Assembly (NCBI GenBank): GCA_016718205.1
Contig: JADKEB010000007.1
Span: 1 to 48,644, forward strand
DNA length: 48,644 bases
Origin: Saprospiraceae bacterium
GTDB lineage: Bacteria > Bacteroidota > Bacteroidia > Chitinophagales > Saprospiraceae
Direction of reading: 5' to 3'
Positions 28,574 through 37,658 of this stretch are shown here, one piece after another (position 1 is the first letter of the stretch; each line of letters opens with the position of its first letter). Both the position numbers and the translations under genes were made by a program. The notes beneath the pieces were generated by a model, which saw only the letters and a program-made list of their open reading frames with translations, searched no databases and was not told where the DNA came from.

Positions 28574-29398
28574 TTGTCCTCTCAAACCACATATAGCATC
28601 GTTTATATAAGCCCTGACTCCAGACTTGGTGACAGAGTGTCTATAGGCATGTTTATATTCGATAGTGGTCAATTGATGTTTAAGTATTCAAGTCAAAAGC
28701 TGCATGGACTAAAAGGTGCTTTGGGGGATTACTGGGTTCCTATTTCAAAATCATTGTAAGCAAGTCAAAGGTACATTGAAAACATCAATCTTAATAAGAA
28801 GCCTTTGTTCCATGAAGCCATGCACATGTTAACGGAAAGTTATTTGTCCAAGCTTAGCGTTTATTCCAATGGATTGATCCAGTATCAAGAACCTAAAATG
28901 GCTCTCCTAACATCTTCTTTTGGTATTGACCAACTTTACAATTCATTGTTTCCTAAAGATCACAATGAGGTTAAAAAATCAGATAAACCAAAGTACCGAT
29001 CTTATTTAGATCAACATTTTATCTCAAGAGTATCTGAACATGTTCATGTAAAAATTGACATTGATGATAGGTTTATCCCTGATTTCTACTTGAATTACTC
29101 CATAGATGCTATTGGTCGCAATGGAATACTATATCTTGCCCAGTATATTGATTTTTCGACCGAACAAAAAGCATCGATTTCACATCTTCTTGTTACTACA
29201 GATCACCTTAACAAGGAATATAATAAAGGTAAAGTCAGTAATGTAAGCATTTTTGGGATAGAACCTGTTTTAGGTACCGATGAACACAAAAAGTGGGATT
29301 TCTTGTACAAACGTGATGGCTTTACTATTTATCACCCGAATCAAGCTGATGAAGTAGCTGAAAAATTTATATCATCCAGAGCTGGTAAATTTTTATAA
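28574..29398 (+). CDS. unknown protein, fourth gene of the TAC operon (frameshifted)
   Basis: About 275 residues when the frame is joined across an indel near 28755. The N-terminus (TTYSIVYISPDSRLGDRVSI followed by GMFIF) recalls DUF3037-type proteins ('YSIVRYxPDxxRGExxNVG'), a resemblance only. The rest is unfamiliar: MLTESYLSKLSVYSNGLIQY, FISRVSEHVHVKIDIDDRFI, and a LLVTTDHLNKEYNKGKVSNV segment. It ends at 29398. The start is uncertain: 28574 is a TTG; an ATG at the end of the SecB-like gene (28519) stops after 14 codons unless a shift is assumed. It lies under 50 bases from the SecB-like gene, so it is probably co-transcribed. Confidence 0.55.
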
Positions 29399-29508
29399 GA
29401 AGCTGTCTAGATGTGCATTTCTCCGAAAACGTATGTGCAATTGTATTCTTTACAAAGCGTTGTCTAAAAAATTATCATGTCGGACAAATGCAAAAAAGGT
29501 AAAAATAT

Positions 29509-29563
29509 CGTAACTATTTACGTCAAAAATATTTAAAATTAAGTACAAATATAAAAATAAAAT
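29509..29563 (+). repeat. 55-bp copy of the IS66 left end (element remnant)
   Basis: Bases 29509-29563 are identical to 18979-19033, i.e. the left terminus of the IS66 element starting C-GTAACTATTTACG and continuing into AT-rich leader, then diverge. Orientation is the same. No transposase or right end follows. This is a solo end or relic of a second copy. It marks the right edge of the accessory island, after which intact metabolic genes resume. Confidence 0.75.
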
Positions 29564-29658
29564 TTTTTTTATACAAATCCAATATATTCAATTTAAAATT
29601 TGATATTGCTTAAAAATGTCCATAAACATCAATTAATTCACAATAATACGCAGAAATC

Positions 29659-30654
29659 ATGTCTAAAACATTTTTAATATTCAGTATCCTGATCATCTAT
29701 TTTGGATGTGGAGTAAAAAAAGAATCAGCTAAAAAATACCATATAGAAGGTGTTATTGAAAATTTAAAAAACGGAGAAGTGGTATTGGAAAAACTTGATC
29801 TAGCGAGCAATGAACGCGCTTACATTTCAACAGATACAATAGTCAATAGTCAATTTACCTTTAACGACACAATTTCAGGATGGGGATTGCATTCACTCGT
29901 TATTAACGATACGATCAGAATACCCTTTTTTGTGGAGCCAGGTAAAATAAAAATTACCATTCCTGATTTCAAAAATGATAGTGCGGTAATATCAGGCGGT
30001 ATAAATAATCAATTGCTGGCCGAACACAGATTTTCGTTTGATAAAACTAATGGTGTCGCATTGATAGAAAAATTTCCAAATACGGTTTTTGGTGCATTTA
30101 CTACATACTATGTGATGATGAATAATAACTTTGAGGGAGACACTCTGGAGCAACTGATCTCAAAATTATCTGGCGATGCACTGGAATCGGTATATATTCC
30201 ACATATCAAAAAAGTATCAAAGGCAATACTATCCACAGCAGTCGGGAAAAAAGCAGCCGACTTTGCAGTATTGGATTCTATGGGAAATGAACTCAGACTT
30301 TATGATCTGAAAGGGAAATATGTACTATTGGATTTCTGGACATCGTGGTGTAAACCCTGTAGGGAAGCAAATCCCCTATGGAAAAAAATGTATGACAAGT
30401 ATAAAAACAGTAATCTTGAATTTATGGGTGTTTCATTTGATGTCAAATGTCAGCCCTGGAAAAAAGCTTTAATAAAGGATGAGCTCCCCTGGCCCAATGG
30501 TTGCAACTGTGCAGGTTGGGATAATATATCAGATATATATGGTGTAAAGTCGGTTCCACAAACTTTTTTGATTCATCCTGATGGTACCATTTTGGAAAAA
30601 AATATTAAACCAACAGACTTTGAAAAAATATTTATAAAGCACATAAGAAATTAG
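29659..30654 (+). CDS. thioredoxin-like lipoprotein (TlpA/ResA type, N-terminal DUF4369-like)
   Basis: A 331-residue envelope protein. The lipoprotein signal is MSKTFLIFSILIIYFGCG (Cys near 18). An N-terminal beta-rich region follows (YHIEGVIENLKNGEVVLEKL, FFVEPGKIKITI), typical of DUF4369-thioredoxin proteins. The C-terminal thioredoxin fold has VLLDFWTSWCKPCREANPLW (CxxC redox motif) and the cis-Pro SVPQTFLIHPDG. It probably reduces or isomerises disulfides of exported proteins. It is upstream of a cyclophilin gene, so the pair may serve envelope protein folding for the SusCD genes that follow. Frame intact. Confidence 0.88.
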   Translation: MSKTFLIFSILIIYFGCGVKKESAKKYHIEGVIENLKNGEVVLEKLDLASNERAYISTDTIVNSQFTFNDTISGWGLHSLVINDTIRIPFFVEPGKIKITIPDFKNDSAVISGGINNQLLAEHRFSFDKTNGVALIEKFPNTVFGAFTTYYVMMNNNFEGDTLEQLISKLSGDALESVYIPHIKKVSKAILSTAVGKKAADFAVLDSMGNELRLYDLKGKYVLLDFWTSWCKPCREANPLWKKMYDKYKNSNLEFMGVSFDVKCQPWKKALIKDELPWPNGCNCAGWDNISDIYGVKSVPQTFLIHPDGTILEKNIKPTDFEKIFIKHIRN

Positions 30655-30712
30655 AAAATTTTAAGACTTGTATAAAAAATCACCAAAATGGTACCACTTT
30701 TGAAATAAAGAA

Positions 30713-30720
30713 TATATTTG
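30713..30720 (+). promoter_or_regulatory. Bacteroidota -7 promoter box before the cyclophilin/SusCD genes
   Basis: TATATTTG (30713-30720) matches TAnnTTTG and lies about 80 bases upstream of the cyclophilin ATG. A TTTG at 30699-30702 is nearer than the usual -33 spacing. Genes downstream are spaced 27 and 37 bases apart up to the terminator at 36073, so this could drive cyclophilin-susC-susD. Confidence 0.4.
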
Positions 30721-30800
30721 CTAGACAAAGTGTTTAAATAATTTACTTAGAGTTCAATTTTATTAATAATATTCTCAATACAAGATAAATAACAATCATT

Positions 30801-31400
30801 ATGACAATTCGAAATTTAAAAATTTTAGTACTATCTTTCATCATATTTTCCTTTGCTCACGTACAAGCTCAAAAAGTCAGGATTTATACTTCAGCAGGAA
30901 ATATAGAAGTAGAGTTGTATGGCGATAAGGCACCGGTTACCACTTCAAATTTTCTTCAGTATGTAAAAGACGGCGTGTATAATGGAGGATCATTTTATCG
31001 GGCTGTAAGACCCAACAATCAAAGGAAAGATCAACCACATATAGAAGTTATACAAGGAGGTACAGATGCTGATTCCTTAAAAAGGCGAGGGCCAATAGAG
31101 TTAGAACGAACTTCATTAACAGGATTAAAACATGAAGACGGTACGATATCAATGGCCAGAAGCACACCCAATAGTGCCACTTCAGAATTTTTTATCTGTA
31201 TCAATGCCCAACCATCTCTTGATTTTGGAGGCACCCGAAATCCTGATGGACAAGGTTTTGCTGCTTTTGGAAAAGTAACAAAGGGCATGAAAATAGTCAA
31301 AAAAATCCAGCAAGAAAAAACCACGTTGTATCCGGCTTTAGGATTAAATCAAAGATTGATTAAGTCTGTGAAAATCAATAAAATTGAAATTATTAACTAA
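30801..31400 (+). CDS. secreted cyclophilin-type peptidyl-prolyl cis-trans isomerase
   Basis: A 199-residue isomerase acting on Xaa-Pro bonds. The signal peptide is MTIRNLKILVLSFIIFSFAHVQA, indicating the periplasm. Cyclophilin signatures in order: GNIEVELYGDKAPVTTSNFL, GSFYRAVRP, IEVIQGG, GTISMARSTPNSATSEFFIC and AFGKVTKGMKIV, with the active-site Arg and Phe positions present. It lies 27 bases before SusC and probably shares its transcript, which would fit a role in outer-membrane or secreted protein folding. Frame intact. Confidence 0.92.
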   Translation: MTIRNLKILVLSFIIFSFAHVQAQKVRIYTSAGNIEVELYGDKAPVTTSNFLQYVKDGVYNGGSFYRAVRPNNQRKDQPHIEVIQGGTDADSLKRRGPIELERTSLTGLKHEDGTISMARSTPNSATSEFFICINAQPSLDFGGTRNPDGQGFAAFGKVTKGMKIVKKIQQEKTTLYPALGLNQRLIKSVKINKIEIIN

Positions 31401-31427
31401 TTTATAACTTAATAAAAATTTAAAAGC

Positions 31428-34400
31428 ATGAGGAGATTGTTTACACTATTAGTTTTAGGTCTTTTGCCATTATTGGCGTTGTCCCAAACCCGGACTATTA
31501 CAGGAAAAGTTGTTTCTTCTACCGCAGAACCCCTGATCGGAGTGACTGTTCTGGTAAAAGGCACGACTGCAGGAACAGTAACAGATATTGAAGGAAATTA
31601 TTCAGTCAATGCACCATCGGATGCAAAATCACTTGTATTTAGTTCCATAGGATACGTAAGCACAGAAATTCCTATTGGTTCTGCCAATAACATTGATGTA
31701 ATGATGAACGAGGACCAGATAAGTCTCAGTGAGATAGTCGTAACGGCGAATGCTATCGCCCGGGAAAAGAAAGAACTCGGCTATTCTGTTGCCACCTTAA
31801 AGGGAGACGAGTTTCTCAAAGCAAGAGAAACCAACATTGTCAACTCCATGGCCGGAAAGATAGCCGGCGTTAGAATTTCACAGCAATCAGGAACAGTCGG
31901 TGGATCTTCAAGAGTAATGATCAGAGGCGCCAACTCTATTTCCTCATCCAGTGAACCATTATTTGTAATAGATGGTGTTCCTATCTCAAACTCTTCCTTC
32001 AATAATTCTGAGACGGACATCGTAACCGGAGGGTTTGACGTAGGAAACCGTGCAGGAGACATCAATCCAGATGATATCGAAAGTATGTCAGTACTCAAAG
32101 GCGCTGCGGCTTCAGCATTATATGGATCAAGGGCCAGAAATGGTGTTATCGTACTTACCACAAAAAGGGGAAAAGCAAATGCTGAACGAAAAACGAATAT
32201 CACCTTGAACTCATCATTCAGGACAGATAATATATTCAGACTCCCGGAAATACAGAGTGAATATGCCCAGGGCAATTTAGGTGTGTATAATCCACAATTG
32301 GCCAATGGTTGGGGCCCTAAAATCAGTAGTATGACCAGCGAGGTTACTGATTATAAAGGAGAAAAGGCCATACTCAAGAGTAATCCTGACAACTGGAAAG
32401 ACTTCTATGTAAGAGGCAGTACCTATATCAACTCCATATCTTTTGACGGGGCTAATGAAAAGACGGACTATAGAGTAAGTTTTACCAATCTGGCACAGAC
32501 AGGTATCATTCCTGAATCCAAAATGGGAAGAAATACCCTGTCATTTAACGGAGGTACAAAAGTGACTGACAAACTTACTTCCAGAATTTGGTTGAATTAT
32601 GTAAGAACTACCAGTGATGGCCGTCCTGCTCAGGGTTCAAACACAACTAATATCATACCAACCATCATGACAAGCCTTCCGGCTACCATTGATATCAAAG
32701 AATTGAGAGAAAATCTTTTTGCTCCGACAACTCAGGCTTTTCCTGCTGGATTTTCAGGAGATGTGGCCAGGGCAATCGATCTTAACGGGGTTCAAAATAA
32801 TCCATATTTTGTTTTACAGTACAATCGTTTTTCCAATGCTGTGGACAGGGTGTATGGGGGCACAAGTTTAGGGTATGATGTGACACCTTGGTTTAACCTC
32901 ATGGGTAGAGTAGGAACAGACTTCTTTACAGAAAACAGAAGGGCTGTCACCAGAAAAGGTACCAGAGGAAGGTTAAACGGACAGTTTGAGACCAATGACA
33001 TGTTTGAGAAAGAACTCCAGACGGACTTGATCGGATCTTTTACATTTGATTTAAGTCCGGACATTGGCCTTAAAGCTATTGTTGGACACCAGTTCAACCA
33101 AAGAACATTGAGAAGATCAAGGGTTTTATCTGAAGGGTTGAACATCGATCAGTTATATACATTTGCCAATGCACAGTCCAATGTGCCTTCCAACTTTACC
33201 AGCAGAAGAGAAATTTTTGGTGCTTATGGTGATATTAGCTTAAATTATAAAAATTATCTCTTTTTAAACGTAACCGGAAGAAATGACTGGAGTTCAACAC
33301 TACCTGTTGAAAACAATTCATATTTTTATCCATCCACCAGTCTTTCATTTTTACTTACTGAGGCATTTCCTGAATTAAAGAAGAATGGCATATTAAATTA
33401 TGCAAAAATCAGGGCCAACGTCGCCAATGTGGGTAGTGATGAGGATCCTTATCAGTTGTCATTCACTTACAACCCATTGACTCAGGCGACTGATATCTAT
33501 ACATTCAACATCCTGTATCCGATAGGCGGAGCATCCGCTTTTGGAGCTACCAATGTTTTACCTCCTACCAATCTTTTACCTCAAAGACAAAACTCCTGGG
33601 AAGCAGGAGGAGAATTCAGCTTCTTTGATAGCAGGGTCAATCTTGATCTTACCTATTACAGGACTATAAATTATGACCAGATCATTTCTATTGCTATTCC
33701 GCAAACTACAGGATATTCTGCGAGAAGACTTAATGTAGGTCAAATTTCTAATAGAGGTTTTGAAGCGCTATTGGCAGTTCAGCCTATCAGAACAACATCA
33801 GGATTTAAGTGGGATGTAGCGTTTAACTTTAACAGAAATATAAACAGAGTAGACAAACTTGCTGAAAATCTACAGGAATTTATCATCACATCGGGTGATG
33901 GTTTTGGTATATTTATATCAGCAAGGCCGGGAGAAACATTCAATATTCAAGGGGTAGGATGGCTCAGAGATGATAAAGGAAATTTAGTCATCAATCCTTC
34001 AACAGGATTGAGAACTCCCGGACCTAGAAAACTCTTGGGAAATATATATCCTGACTGGACAATGGGCATCAACAACTCTTTCTCCTATAAAAATCTGAAT
34101 TTCAGTTTCCTTATTGATATCAGAGAAGGTGGCGTCATCAATTCACAGACTGTAAGTATTTTGAGAGGCTCAGGCATGGCACTTGAAACCACAGAAAACA
34201 ACAGAACTCCTTTTGTGGATGCAGGTGTTACAAGAAATGCTGATGGTACATTTTCAACAAATACAAAACCTGTTGCTTCTGTACAACAATACTACAGTAC
34301 CCTTGATAACTCAACTAGCCCTGAAGACAATACTTTTGATGCATCATATATCAAGTTGAGAGAGATAAGATTTTCATACACGCTACCGGATAAATTAATG

Positions 34401-34589
34401 GCAAAGACACCCTTTGGCGGAGCTTCTTTGGCCCTTGAGGGTAGAAACCTTGCTTTGTTAAAGTCTCACGTACCTCATATTGATCCTGAAAGTAATGTTT
34501 TGGGCCCGGGACTTATTGGCGAAGGTCTGGAAAGAGGTTCTGTACCGAGCAGCAGAACAATTGGAGTAAATTTACGTTTATCATTCTAA
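31428..34589 (+). CDS. SusC/RagA-family TonB-linked outer membrane receptor
   Basis: A 1,053-residue TonB-dependent transporter. The signal peptide MRRLFTLLVLGLLPLLALSQ is followed by a carboxypeptidase-regulatory-like domain (TITGKVVSSTAEPLIGVTVL, residues ~23-95). The plug carries SLSEIVVTANAIAREKKELG, NIVNSMAGKIAGVRISQQSG, EPLFVIDGVPISN and SVLKGAAASALYGSRARNGV, the SusC hallmark. The beta-barrel ends in SRTIGVNLRLSF with a terminal Phe. It imports a ligand delivered by its SusD partner; the substrate is unknown. It is one of the longest genes here, yet without a single frameshift. Confidence 0.96.
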   Translation: MRRLFTLLVLGLLPLLALSQTRTITGKVVSSTAEPLIGVTVLVKGTTAGTVTDIEGNYSVNAPSDAKSLVFSSIGYVSTEIPIGSANNIDVMMNEDQISLSEIVVTANAIAREKKELGYSVATLKGDEFLKARETNIVNSMAGKIAGVRISQQSGTVGGSSRVMIRGANSISSSSEPLFVIDGVPISNSSFNNSETDIVTGGFDVGNRAGDINPDDIESMSVLKGAAASALYGSRARNGVIVLTTKRGKANAERKTNITLNSSFRTDNIFRLPEIQSEYAQGNLGVYNPQLANGWGPKISSMTSEVTDYKGEKAILKSNPDNWKDFYVRGSTYINSISFDGANEKTDYRVSFTNLAQTGIIPESKMGRNTLSFNGGTKVTDKLTSRIWLNYVRTTSDGRPAQGSNTTNIIPTIMTSLPATIDIKELRENLFAPTTQAFPAGFSGDVARAIDLNGVQNNPYFVLQYNRFSNAVDRVYGGTSLGYDVTPWFNLMGRVGTDFFTENRRAVTRKGTRGRLNGQFETNDMFEKELQTDLIGSFTFDLSPDIGLKAIVGHQFNQRTLRRSRVLSEGLNIDQLYTFANAQSNVPSNFTSRREIFGAYGDISLNYKNYLFLNVTGRNDWSSTLPVENNSYFYPSTSLSFLLTEAFPELKKNGILNYAKIRANVANVGSDEDPYQLSFTYNPLTQATDIYTFNILYPIGGASAFGATNVLPPTNLLPQRQNSWEAGGEFSFFDSRVNLDLTYYRTINYDQIISIAIPQTTGYSARRLNVGQISNRGFEALLAVQPIRTTSGFKWDVAFNFNRNINRVDKLAENLQEFIITSGDGFGIFISARPGETFNIQGVGWLRDDKGNLVINPSTGLRTPGPRKLLGNIYPDWTMGINNSFSYKNLNFSFLIDIREGGVINSQTVSILRGSGMALETTENNRTPFVDAGVTRNADGTFSTNTKPVASVQQYYSTLDNSTSPEDNTFDASYIKLREIRFSYTLPDKLMAKTPFGGASLALEGRNLALLKSHVPHIDPESNVLGPGLIGEGLERGSVPSSRTIGVNLRLSF

Positions 34590-34626
34590 ATCAACAATTT
34601 AACAATCTAATAAAAATTATTGAATC

Positions 34627-36039
34627 ATGAAAAATTTAATTCTTTTAATTATCATCTCAATGTCCATTCCTTCTTGTTTTCAGGATAGTGACATCAATGT
34701 CGACCCCAACCGTTCTGTTACTGTTGATCCGGCATTACTTTTTTCAGGAGCTGCTACTCAGTTTTCATTGCTTAGAGTAGCTGAATTGACATGGCCTGTT
34801 GCCTTGGGAAGCCAAATGTGGGCTTCAGGCGGACGATGGGGATTACAGCAAGCACAATATGATCAAACCAGGGTAAGAAGTGTTTGGGGTAGAACATATA
34901 CAGATGTCCTTAAAAATCTTAATGTAGCTTTGGATAATATTCAGGCAAGCCAAAATCCAAATAAGAATTCCATAGCCCAGATCAAAATTCTTATGGCGTT
35001 TGCCTATTCACAAACCAGCTTTATGTGGGGAGACATACCTTTTTCAGAAGCTGCTACAGGAAAGGTGGACTTACCCAAGTTTGACCTTCAGAAGGATGTT
35101 CTGGAAGGATGTTTAAAAATGTTAGACGAATCTATTGCTAATATAGATGTTGCAGGTAAAGGAATACAAGCACCAAGCGACTTGTACTATGGTGGTAATA
35201 TGGCCAGATGGAAAAAATTTGCCAATTCTTTAAAACTAAGAATTTTGTTTAGTATGGTAGATGCTGATCCAGCAAAAGGAGCTGAGATTGGAAAACTGAT
35301 GGCAACTAATGACTTCATCAGTACAGTGGACGAAACCATGCAATTTAAATACTTTAATCAGCCGGGAAGACAAAATCCAAGATTTTCTTTTACTGCAATA
35401 TTCCGGGGAGGAGTGCAGTCGGACTGGTATTGTTCCAAACCGGTTTATGATCTGCTTGCAGAATTGAAGGACCCAAGAATTCCGTACTTTTTCCAAAAAG
35501 GTGTGGATGCTGCTCCTGGAGAATTTATTGCTCTAAATTCAACTGAGACATTTACGAACAAATCTGCATTGGTCAATATGAATCTTTTAAGAGCTGACTT
35601 GCCTGAAGTATCATTTTCGTTGAGCGAGCAACTTTTATTTGAGGCCGAGGCGATTGCAAGAGGATTTGCGCCGGGAGGAATGGATGCCGCTACTGCAAGA
35701 ATGAGAAAAGGTGTCGAAGAATCTTTAAAATCATTTGGAGTACCATCTGCGGAAGCCACAAAGTATGCAAATGAACTACCAGCGTTGACCAGCGCAAATT
35801 ATGTCAAACAATTGGCTGAGCAACAATATCTGGATTTATTTATGCGTCCTGTAGAAGGCTGGACTCAAAACAGAAGATCAGGTGCAATAGGAAAGGAAAT
35901 TCCTGCTTTAAAAACACCACCAGCGGCACCGGTCCCAGGTTTGTTCAGAAGATTACTTTACAGAAGTGAAGAAGTAAACTCTAACCCCAACACACCAAAA
36001 GGACTTAATATAGATAGTCCTATGTGGTTTGATAAATAA
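34627..36039 (+). CDS. SusD/RagB-family surface lipoprotein
   Basis: A 470-residue outer-surface ligand-binding lipoprotein. The signal and lipobox are MKNLILLIIISMSIPSC (Cys17), then QDSDINVDPNRSVTVDPALL typical of the SusD-like DUF/RagB group. TPR-like helices follow (IAQIKILMAFAYSQTSFMWGDIPF in parts: 'AYSQTSFMWGDIPFSEA'), with PSDLYYGGNMARWKKFANSL and the C-terminal EQQYLDLFMRPVEGWTQNRR. It begins 37 bases after SusC; together they form the import complex. A terminator follows 34 bases downstream. Frame intact. Confidence 0.94.
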   Translation: MKNLILLIIISMSIPSCFQDSDINVDPNRSVTVDPALLFSGAATQFSLLRVAELTWPVALGSQMWASGGRWGLQQAQYDQTRVRSVWGRTYTDVLKNLNVALDNIQASQNPNKNSIAQIKILMAFAYSQTSFMWGDIPFSEAATGKVDLPKFDLQKDVLEGCLKMLDESIANIDVAGKGIQAPSDLYYGGNMARWKKFANSLKLRILFSMVDADPAKGAEIGKLMATNDFISTVDETMQFKYFNQPGRQNPRFSFTAIFRGGVQSDWYCSKPVYDLLAELKDPRIPYFFQKGVDAAPGEFIALNSTETFTNKSALVNMNLLRADLPEVSFSLSEQLLFEAEAIARGFAPGGMDAATARMRKGVEESLKSFGVPSAEATKYANELPALTSANYVKQLAEQQYLDLFMRPVEGWTQNRRSGAIGKEIPALKTPPAAPVPGLFRRLLYRSEEVNSNPNTPKGLNIDSPMWFDK

Positions 36040-36072
36040 AGGGCAATAATTATTAAAACATACAATTTTAAG

Positions 36073-36105
36073 TCCTGCATCCTAAAAAAGTGCGGGATTT
36101 TTTTT
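36073..36105 (+). terminator. Rho-independent terminator after SusD
   Basis: TCCTGCA (36073-36079) pairs with TGCGGGA (36091-36097; one G-U) and is followed by eight T. It separates the SusCD transcript from the sulfatase genes 26 bases later. Confidence 0.7.
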
Positions 36106-36130
36106 AGTATTGTAGTCCATTAGGCTCATA

Positions 36131-37654
36131 ATGATCAGATATATCCTTTGCCTTTTTTATATTTTTCCACTGAAGGCATCCGACCAAAATAGGCCTAATG
36201 TAATCATCATTTATACAGACGACATTGGGTACGGTGATTTATCTTGCTACGGAGCCACAAATCTCCAAACAAAAAACATTGACAAACTTGCCGCTGAAGG
36301 CTTACGATTTACACAAGCTCATTGTCCTGCGGCAACCTGTACTCCATCAAGATATGCTCTTTTGACTGGCGAATATTCGTGGAGAAAACCGGGAACAGGT
36401 GTAGCTCGCGGAGATGCGCCTATGATCATCACTCCTGAAAGGTATACACTTGCAGACATGTTCAAAACTGATGGGTACACCACCGCCGTCACCGGAAAAT
36501 GGCATCTGGGGCTTGGGGCAAAAGACCAGCAGGATTGGAATGGGTTGATGACACCTGGGCAAAGGGATATTGGGTTTGACTATTCTTACATCATGGCTGC
36601 TACCGGTGACAGAGTACCATGCGTATTTATGGAAAACGATAGAATATCAAATCTTGTCCCTTCAGACCCTATAGAAGTCAGTTATACTACACCATTTGAA
36701 GGACTTCCTACCGGAAAAAATAATCCGGAATTGTTAAAGGTACACCCAAGCCACGGGCATGATCAGGCTATCATAAATGGTATATCACGAATAGGGTACA
36801 TGCGAGGGGGAAACAAAGCGTTGTGGGTTGATGAAAATATAGCTGATTCCATCACGGTGAAAGCAGTAAAATTTATCGAGAAAAACCACACCAAGCCCTT
36901 CTTTTTATTATTTGCTACCAACGATATTCACGTACCCAGGGCTCCACATCCGAGGTTTGTGGGTACTACGGATATGGGACCCCGCGGAGACGCCATAGTT
37001 CAGATGGATTGGTGTGTGGGACAGATTTTGACAACTTTAGACAAACTCCATTTGAGAGATAATACGATAATCATATTTACTAGTGACAATGGTCCGGTGG
37101 TCGACGACGGTTACAAGGATGATGCTGTTGAAAAGTTGGGTGGTCATACACCATCTGGAGGACTCCGTGGTGGTAAGTATAGCAAATTTGAAGCCGGTAC
37201 CAAAGTGCCTTTTATCATCAGATATCCCGGAAAAATAAAAAAAGGAGTATCACATGCTTTGGTCAGTCAGATAGATATGATCTCCAGTTTGGCTTCTTTA
37301 TTAAAAATATCACTTCCCGAAAGGAGCGCACCTGATAGTTTTGATGAGTGGAAGAGTTGGTCAGGCAAAAATACAAAGGGAAGAAAGTATGTCATAGAAG
37401 CTACCAACTCTGCATCTCTATCTGTCAGAACAGCCCAATGGAAGTATATAGAGCCAGGTAGTAATGCATATAAATATGATAAATACACCAATATTGAGCT
37501 TGGAAATGATACCATAGATCAGCTTTATGATCTAAAATCAGATCCCGGAGAAACTAAAAATCTTTCGATTGAAAGACCTGATATCCTCAAAGAAATGACA
37601 ACGCTTCTCAAAACAATAAAAGAATCTGAAGCCACACGATTTAAAGAAAAATAA
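36131..37654 (+). CDS. exported type I sulfatase (arylsulfatase-like)
   Basis: A 507-residue sulfatase that removes sulfate esters. A short signal (MIRYILCLFYIFPLKAS) precedes RPNVIIIYTDDIGYGDLSCY (metal-binding Asp pair). The CTPSR motif at residues 70-74 has its Cys converted to formylglycine by a maturase not present here. Other motifs: TAVTGKWHLGLG, FFLLFATNDIHVPRAPH, TIIIFTSDNGPVVDDGY and GGKYSKFEAGTKVPFIIRYPG. The substrate could be a sulfated polysaccharide or small sulfate ester. It sits downstream of SusCD behind a terminator and just before a second sulfatase. Frame intact. Confidence 0.93.
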   Translation: MIRYILCLFYIFPLKASDQNRPNVIIIYTDDIGYGDLSCYGATNLQTKNIDKLAAEGLRFTQAHCPAATCTPSRYALLTGEYSWRKPGTGVARGDAPMIITPERYTLADMFKTDGYTTAVTGKWHLGLGAKDQQDWNGLMTPGQRDIGFDYSYIMAATGDRVPCVFMENDRISNLVPSDPIEVSYTTPFEGLPTGKNNPELLKVHPSHGHDQAIINGISRIGYMRGGNKALWVDENIADSITVKAVKFIEKNHTKPFFLLFATNDIHVPRAPHPRFVGTTDMGPRGDAIVQMDWCVGQILTTLDKLHLRDNTIIIFTSDNGPVVDDGYKDDAVEKLGGHTPSGGLRGGKYSKFEAGTKVPFIIRYPGKIKKGVSHALVSQIDMISSLASLLKISLPERSAPDSFDEWKSWSGKNTKGRKYVIEATNSASLSVRTAQWKYIEPGSNAYKYDKYTNIELGNDTIDQLYDLKSDPGETKNLSIERPDILKEMTTLLKTIKESEATRFKEK

Positions 37655-37658
37655 GAAA

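Noticed and set aside
18979..29563. att sites of an integrative element at the two 55-bp repeats
   Set aside because: The repeat coincides with the IS66 terminus (GTAA end, matching right end at 20580-20592), and no integrase is present between the copies.
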